Shown: positions 60,336-64,000 of the stretch, piece after piece
Layout of the letters: every line of letters starts with the position of its first letter
Numbering within the stretch: the first letter of the stretch is position 1
Assembly: GCF_016545825.1 (NCBI RefSeq)
Contig: NC_052620.1
Coordinates: 9,424,001-9,488,000 of the forward strand
Reading direction: 5' to 3'
DNA: 64,000 nt
Origin: Eucalyptus grandis
Lineage: Eukaryota > Streptophyta > Magnoliopsida > Myrtales > Myrtaceae
Program-made: the position numbers and the translations under genes
Notes under the pieces: model-generated
Told to the model about the DNA's origin: nothing
What the model saw: the letters and a program-made list of their open reading frames with translations, nothing else
Database searches by the model: none

Positions 60336-61702
60336 CTATTGAAAATCTTTTGGAAATATTTGATATGTTATTTTTAAAAATACATTTTCTTTCGAAAGGT
60401 TGTCTTCTCTTTCTTTAAGAGTAGAAACATTCATGTCTAAACATTTCACATTTTCTTTCAAAACATTTTCTTGTCGTTTTAGTGCAGAATTTTCCTTTTT
60501 AAGTTTGGAAATCCTTTTAAGAGAGGTCTTAAGACTAAAACACAACTCATCAATGTATTTAGAAACTTTAATAGAGATTTTAGAGTTACTCACCTCAAAT
60601 TCACTGTCTGAATCCGAGTCTGTCTCGGAGTTTGAATCTGAATCCGATTGTGCCATCAGACATATGTTGGCATAATCATCATCACTTTCTTCACATTCTG
60701 TATCACTCCAGGTTTCTGCTTTAAGAGCCTTTCGATACTTTTCAGCTTTTCCTTTCTTCTTCCTCAGAAGAGGACAGTTGGGTCTGATGTATCCATTTTT
60801 CTTACATTCAAAGCAGACTACATCTCTATTTGATTCATCATCCTCAACGTACTTAGTCTGTTGCTTTTGAAAACTTTGTTTCTTTGGATTGAATCTTCTT
60901 CCTTTTCTCGTTCAGCTTTTTGAATCTTCTTATCATGAAAGCAAGCTCCTCATCATCCATATCGTCTTCTAATCTGTAACATCGTAATCATCATTGGATT
61001 TAATGCAATGGATTTCTTACCTTTAGGATCTTCGTCTTCATTGATTCGTTCCACTTCATAAGACTGAAGAGTCCCAACCAACTCATCGACAGATAGTGGC
61101 ATAATTATTTGTGTCTCCCTTATTAAGGTCTTTATGTGATTCCAATCCTTGGAGAGTCCACGCAGTAGCTTGTTTACTTTCATGGGATCATAAATTGGTT
61201 GACCTTGATTTTCAAGACCATTCACGATTTCTGTAAAATGACTAAACATGTCAGTTATAAATTCTCCTGATTTCATTTTGAAGGCTTCGTATTGACCGAG
61301 GAGAATATTGATTCTGGTTTCTTTCACTCGATTGGTTCCTTCATAGGTAATATGTAATCTATCCCAAACTTCTTTCGCTATAACACAAAAAGATATTATA
61401 TTATATTCAGTGGGTGACAAAGCACAATATAAAGAATAAATTGATTTTGCATCAAGAGCTTGTCTCTTGGTTATCTCTTCCTGAGTCATTTCACTAGATT
61501 CAACAGCTTCTTTTCATCTCTCTGAGATAGATGCAGCTTTAGGAACGATTCCTTTGTCTACAACGTCCCATTCCAAAGGATCCTTTGATCTTAGGAACGC
61601 CTTCATCTTGTTTTTCCATATGTTGTATTCCTTTCCATTAAAGTACGGCGGTCTGGTATTGCTTTGCCCTTCTACCAGCCTTGGAGCTAACATACTAGCC
61701 AC
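60336..61702 (-). pseudogene. Sirevirus-like gag
   Basis: It starts MASMLAPRLVEGQSNTRPPY then FNGKEYNIWKNKMKAFL, the copia gag capsid region. It continues after a TGA at 61514-61516 with the UBN2-like helical part (SPTEYNIISFCVIAKEVW, ILLGQYEAFKMKSGE). A first zinc finger at about 60770-60835 has CFECKKNGYIRPNC, with Tyr in place of the ligand His. Then come a Ser/Asp/Glu tract (60590-60656) and a coiled-coil segment (KLKKENSALKRQENVLKENV). Long gag with coiled coil is usual for this lineage. The frame changes several times between 60953 and 60277. Confidence 0.82.
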
Positions 61703-61749
61703 AGATCTTTAACTCTGAAGTAAAACACTTCAAACAAAATGAGTACACA

Positions 61750-61762
61750 GGTTCCGATACCA
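61750..61762 (-). promoter_or_regulatory. Primer binding site of Sirevirus-like element
   Basis: On the minus strand TGGTATCGGAACC lies two bases after the LTR end, similar to the initiator-tRNA-Met complement. Confidence 0.8.
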
Positions 61763-61764
61763 AT

Positions 61765-62688
61765 TGAGATAGCTAGTATAAGCACCTAGAAGGGGGTGAA
61801 TAGGTATAAAGAATATTTTCTTGAGATAAGAGAGCAATACTAAGTAGACAATAGAAATGAAGTTCCCTTTTCATTAACAAAGGAAATTATGATCAAAGTA
61901 AAGCAGAGAGTGGGGAAGAGAAAATGAACACATAAATTATAGTGGTTTGGCTTATTCCAAGCCTACGTCCACTCTTCCGCACTGACAGCCCACTGGCTGG
62001 ATTTCACTATGAACAAAAGATATGTTACAGCAAGGCTCTCCATTGATTCCACAGTGTATATACTCTACCACACTTCCTCAAGGTTTCTCAAGAATATGGA
62101 CTCTCTTTTGTGTACAAGATTTCGCTCAGAAAATGAATTGACTAAGAACACAGAGTTTCAAACTTTGGAATTCTTCTATCGCACACACACTCAAACAACT
62201 GGAACGTCTTCCTTATATACTTCTTTATGCCATCATACCCGTTGGCACTTACCATAGGAATTCTTCTAATCTTATCGTTGGACAGAATCAATTAGGAAGA
62301 TCATTCGAGCTATTTAAGGAACATGTCGATAGCCCATCAATCCTACTCGCCCATACAATCAGGATCTCGGTTTCCATAAGTAGAACCTTCCAAGTATACT
62401 TCACCGATCATCGGATCCTCAATCTTTGAATCAATAAAGGATTCCGTTATGTCATATCCAACCAAGAGATCTTCTCCAGTCGATAAGGTCAAATCCTTAA
62501 TGAAACATCCAGTCCTGGATAGCCCTTCTTTGACGGATTAGAAACTGTCAATGAGAATAGACTTTGAGTCTTGAGTCTGGCAATCCAGAGGTCTTCAGAC
62601 TTTAAATAGTAGAGTCTGCAAATCTTCAGACTAGACTGATGAAAACGTTTTGTTAGCTTCAAAATACTCCAGGAAGATTTCTCCAACA
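61765..62688 (-). repeat. 5' LTR of Sirevirus-like element (924 bp)
   Basis: It matches 53090-54010 closely, with scattered substitutions and few indels, which suggests a fairly recent insertion compared with the other retroelements here. Confidence 0.95.
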
Positions 62689-64000
62689 GGGACAACATTG
62701 GTCAATTTTCAAATAGTCTCGGATTTGATCGGACATTGATCGATAATTCACGGACCAAATTGAACAAATTAAATGTCTAGGGACGAGATTGCACATCAAG
62801 TGGAAGTTTAAGGACTGTTTGTGACATTTTCCCTTCTTTTCTCGCTAAACGTGGATTGGGACGACTCTTGTTAGACATTTTTTCCTCATTTTCACTATGA
62901 AGAAAAAACATAACATAACTCTTCCTTTTACTTCCAACTGAGCAAAGTTGGGAATTCCTATTTTTTGCCGACACTTTTTCCCCATTCCTTCCTCCCCCCT
63001 CCCAAAAAAATTCACTTGTCAAATCCAATTTGTTTTGGAATTTAGTTTAGTATATATCCAAATAGGAACTCCGGGTCAGGCAACAAGTAAAAATTATATG
63101 ATAGTGAAAAAATCACGACAAGGAATTACAAGGCTAGCATTTTATTATTAGCAAACAATTCATCTCATAATTTGGTGTATGCCTCTAGTGGGATAAAAAG
63201 AGAGTTAAATGTCATGATGTATTATAATAATGACACGTGTAAGAAAAGCTTTCCATTGGCATATATTTTGGTACTTAAACGTCGATAAACTTTGATACAC
63301 TTGCAGAGGTAGACCTAGCCACAAGTCTTGGTCTTCTTGGGCTGTAGACGGAGACCTAGCTGCAAGTCTTGGTTTTCTTGGGCTATAGATGGAGACCAAG
63401 CTGCCAGTCTTGGTCTGCTTGTGCTGTAGCCATGTCTCCGTCAATTACGAGCATCGGATGGGGGCGTGAATTACAAGCAAGTCTTGGTCTTCTTAGGCAA
63501 TAGATGAAGACTTACCTGTTGCAATATAATACGCGGAAACGATAGGATCTTACAATTTACGTTAACGCGAAATCACTGGAGAAATAAACGAAAAATAATA
63601 AGGATACCAAAAATTTACATGCTTTGTTCGGAGTAATGGTACCTACGTCCATGAGGAGAGCCACAGCAGCAAATAATCCACTATAATGGGAATCAAAGTT
63701 TACAATCACTCACACGCTCAAGCATTTCCCACACCTAGATTTAACCTCAAATCCAAAGTGTTTATAAATAAACAATTCACTTGAACAAATGGAAGGACTA
63801 GATGGAACATTTGTTAATAGTTCATGGACCAAATTGAAGAAATCGAAAGCTTAGGGACAAAATTGGTCAATTTTCAAATAGTCGGGGATTAGATAAGACA
63901 TTTTTTGATAATTCATGGACCAAATTGAACAAATTAAAAGTCTAGGGACGAGATTGCACATCAAGTGGAAGTTTAAGGACTGTTTGTGACATTTTCCTTT
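62689..64000 (+). repeat. Tandem array of about 1.1-kb units, right part
   Basis: It completes the unit split by the Sirevirus-like element (62689-63178). The next unit starts at 63179 and runs to the window end. Removing the 9604-base insertion (element plus one TSD) leaves a period of about 1161. The array probably continues beyond the window. Confidence 0.9.

Larger units (their letters stand above)
53090..62688 (-). mobile_element. Sirevirus-like Ty1-copia retrotransposon with extra 3' ORF (9599 bp)
   Basis: LTRs lie at 53090-54010 and 61765-62688 with perfect target duplications GGGAC (53085-53089 and 62689-62693). The minus-strand LTR starts TGTTGGAGAAATCTTC and ends ...GCTATCTCA. The PPT is AAAAAGGGGTAGAT and the PBS is TGGTATCGGAACC. 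Gene order is gag, protease, integrase, RT, RNase H, then an additional acidic/coiled-coil ORF before the 3' LTR. Extra-ORF architecture and the CCCCTTTTTGATG-type PPT region point to the Sirevirus (Maximus/SIRE) lineage. Pol is broken by several nonsense codons and a changed integrase catalytic residue. Confidence 0.92.

Overview
This window is plant nuclear DNA, most likely from a woody eudicot. It holds one intron-rich receptor-kinase gene with canonical plant splice signals, surrounded by Ty1-copia and Ty3-gypsy LTR retrotransposons nested in AT-rich sequence. The species cannot be named from sequence alone. Two 100-base N gaps (5385-5484 and 46728-46827) show it is a scaffolded assembly.

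Layout. Positions 1-4924 look like the 3' non-coding tail of a Tat/Ogre-type gypsy element. It carries several consecutive, unrelated tandem arrays, a polypurine tract and the start of a 3' LTR (4925) that runs into the first gap. After the gap comes the 5' end of a different, minus-oriented gypsy element (PBS about 5668-5680, LTR 5690-8914), sitting in a fragment of a related LTR (8915-10016). Positions 10451-13219 hold a tandem duplication of the promoter plus signal-peptide exon of the kinase gene. A SINE interrupts only the upstream copy. The gene itself (13135-21813, 13 exons, 880 codons plus stop) encodes a malectin-like/LRR receptor-like kinase of the MEE39/IOS1 type; intron 2 contains a 1.2-kb terminal-inverted-repeat transposon.

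Positions 22118-45550 are a nest of retroelement remains. They include a 3.3-kb solo LTR with TSD TAGTT, and a second 3.3-kb solo LTR (27920-31216, TSD TATAT) inserted in an inverted LTR of its own family. They also include a palindromic Mutator-like foldback element (31886-32992, 10-bp TSD) and a decayed Ty1-copia element (36085-44551) inserted in a third LTR of the TGTTGACACC family.

From 48096 to the end runs a tandem array of about 1.1-kb units. Part of each unit is clearly homologous to the DNA upstream of the receptor-kinase gene. One unit is split by a 9.6-kb Sirevirus-like copia element (53090-62688, TSD GGGAC) carrying an extra open reading frame after pol. Both copia elements are inactivated by nonsense codons, catalytic-residue changes and, in places, frameshifts.

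Only the receptor kinase looks like a functional host gene. The most unusual signals are the array of kinase-promoter-derived repeats, a pair of apparently compensating indels in the kinase domain, and a 64-bp perfect palindrome in one copia LTR.
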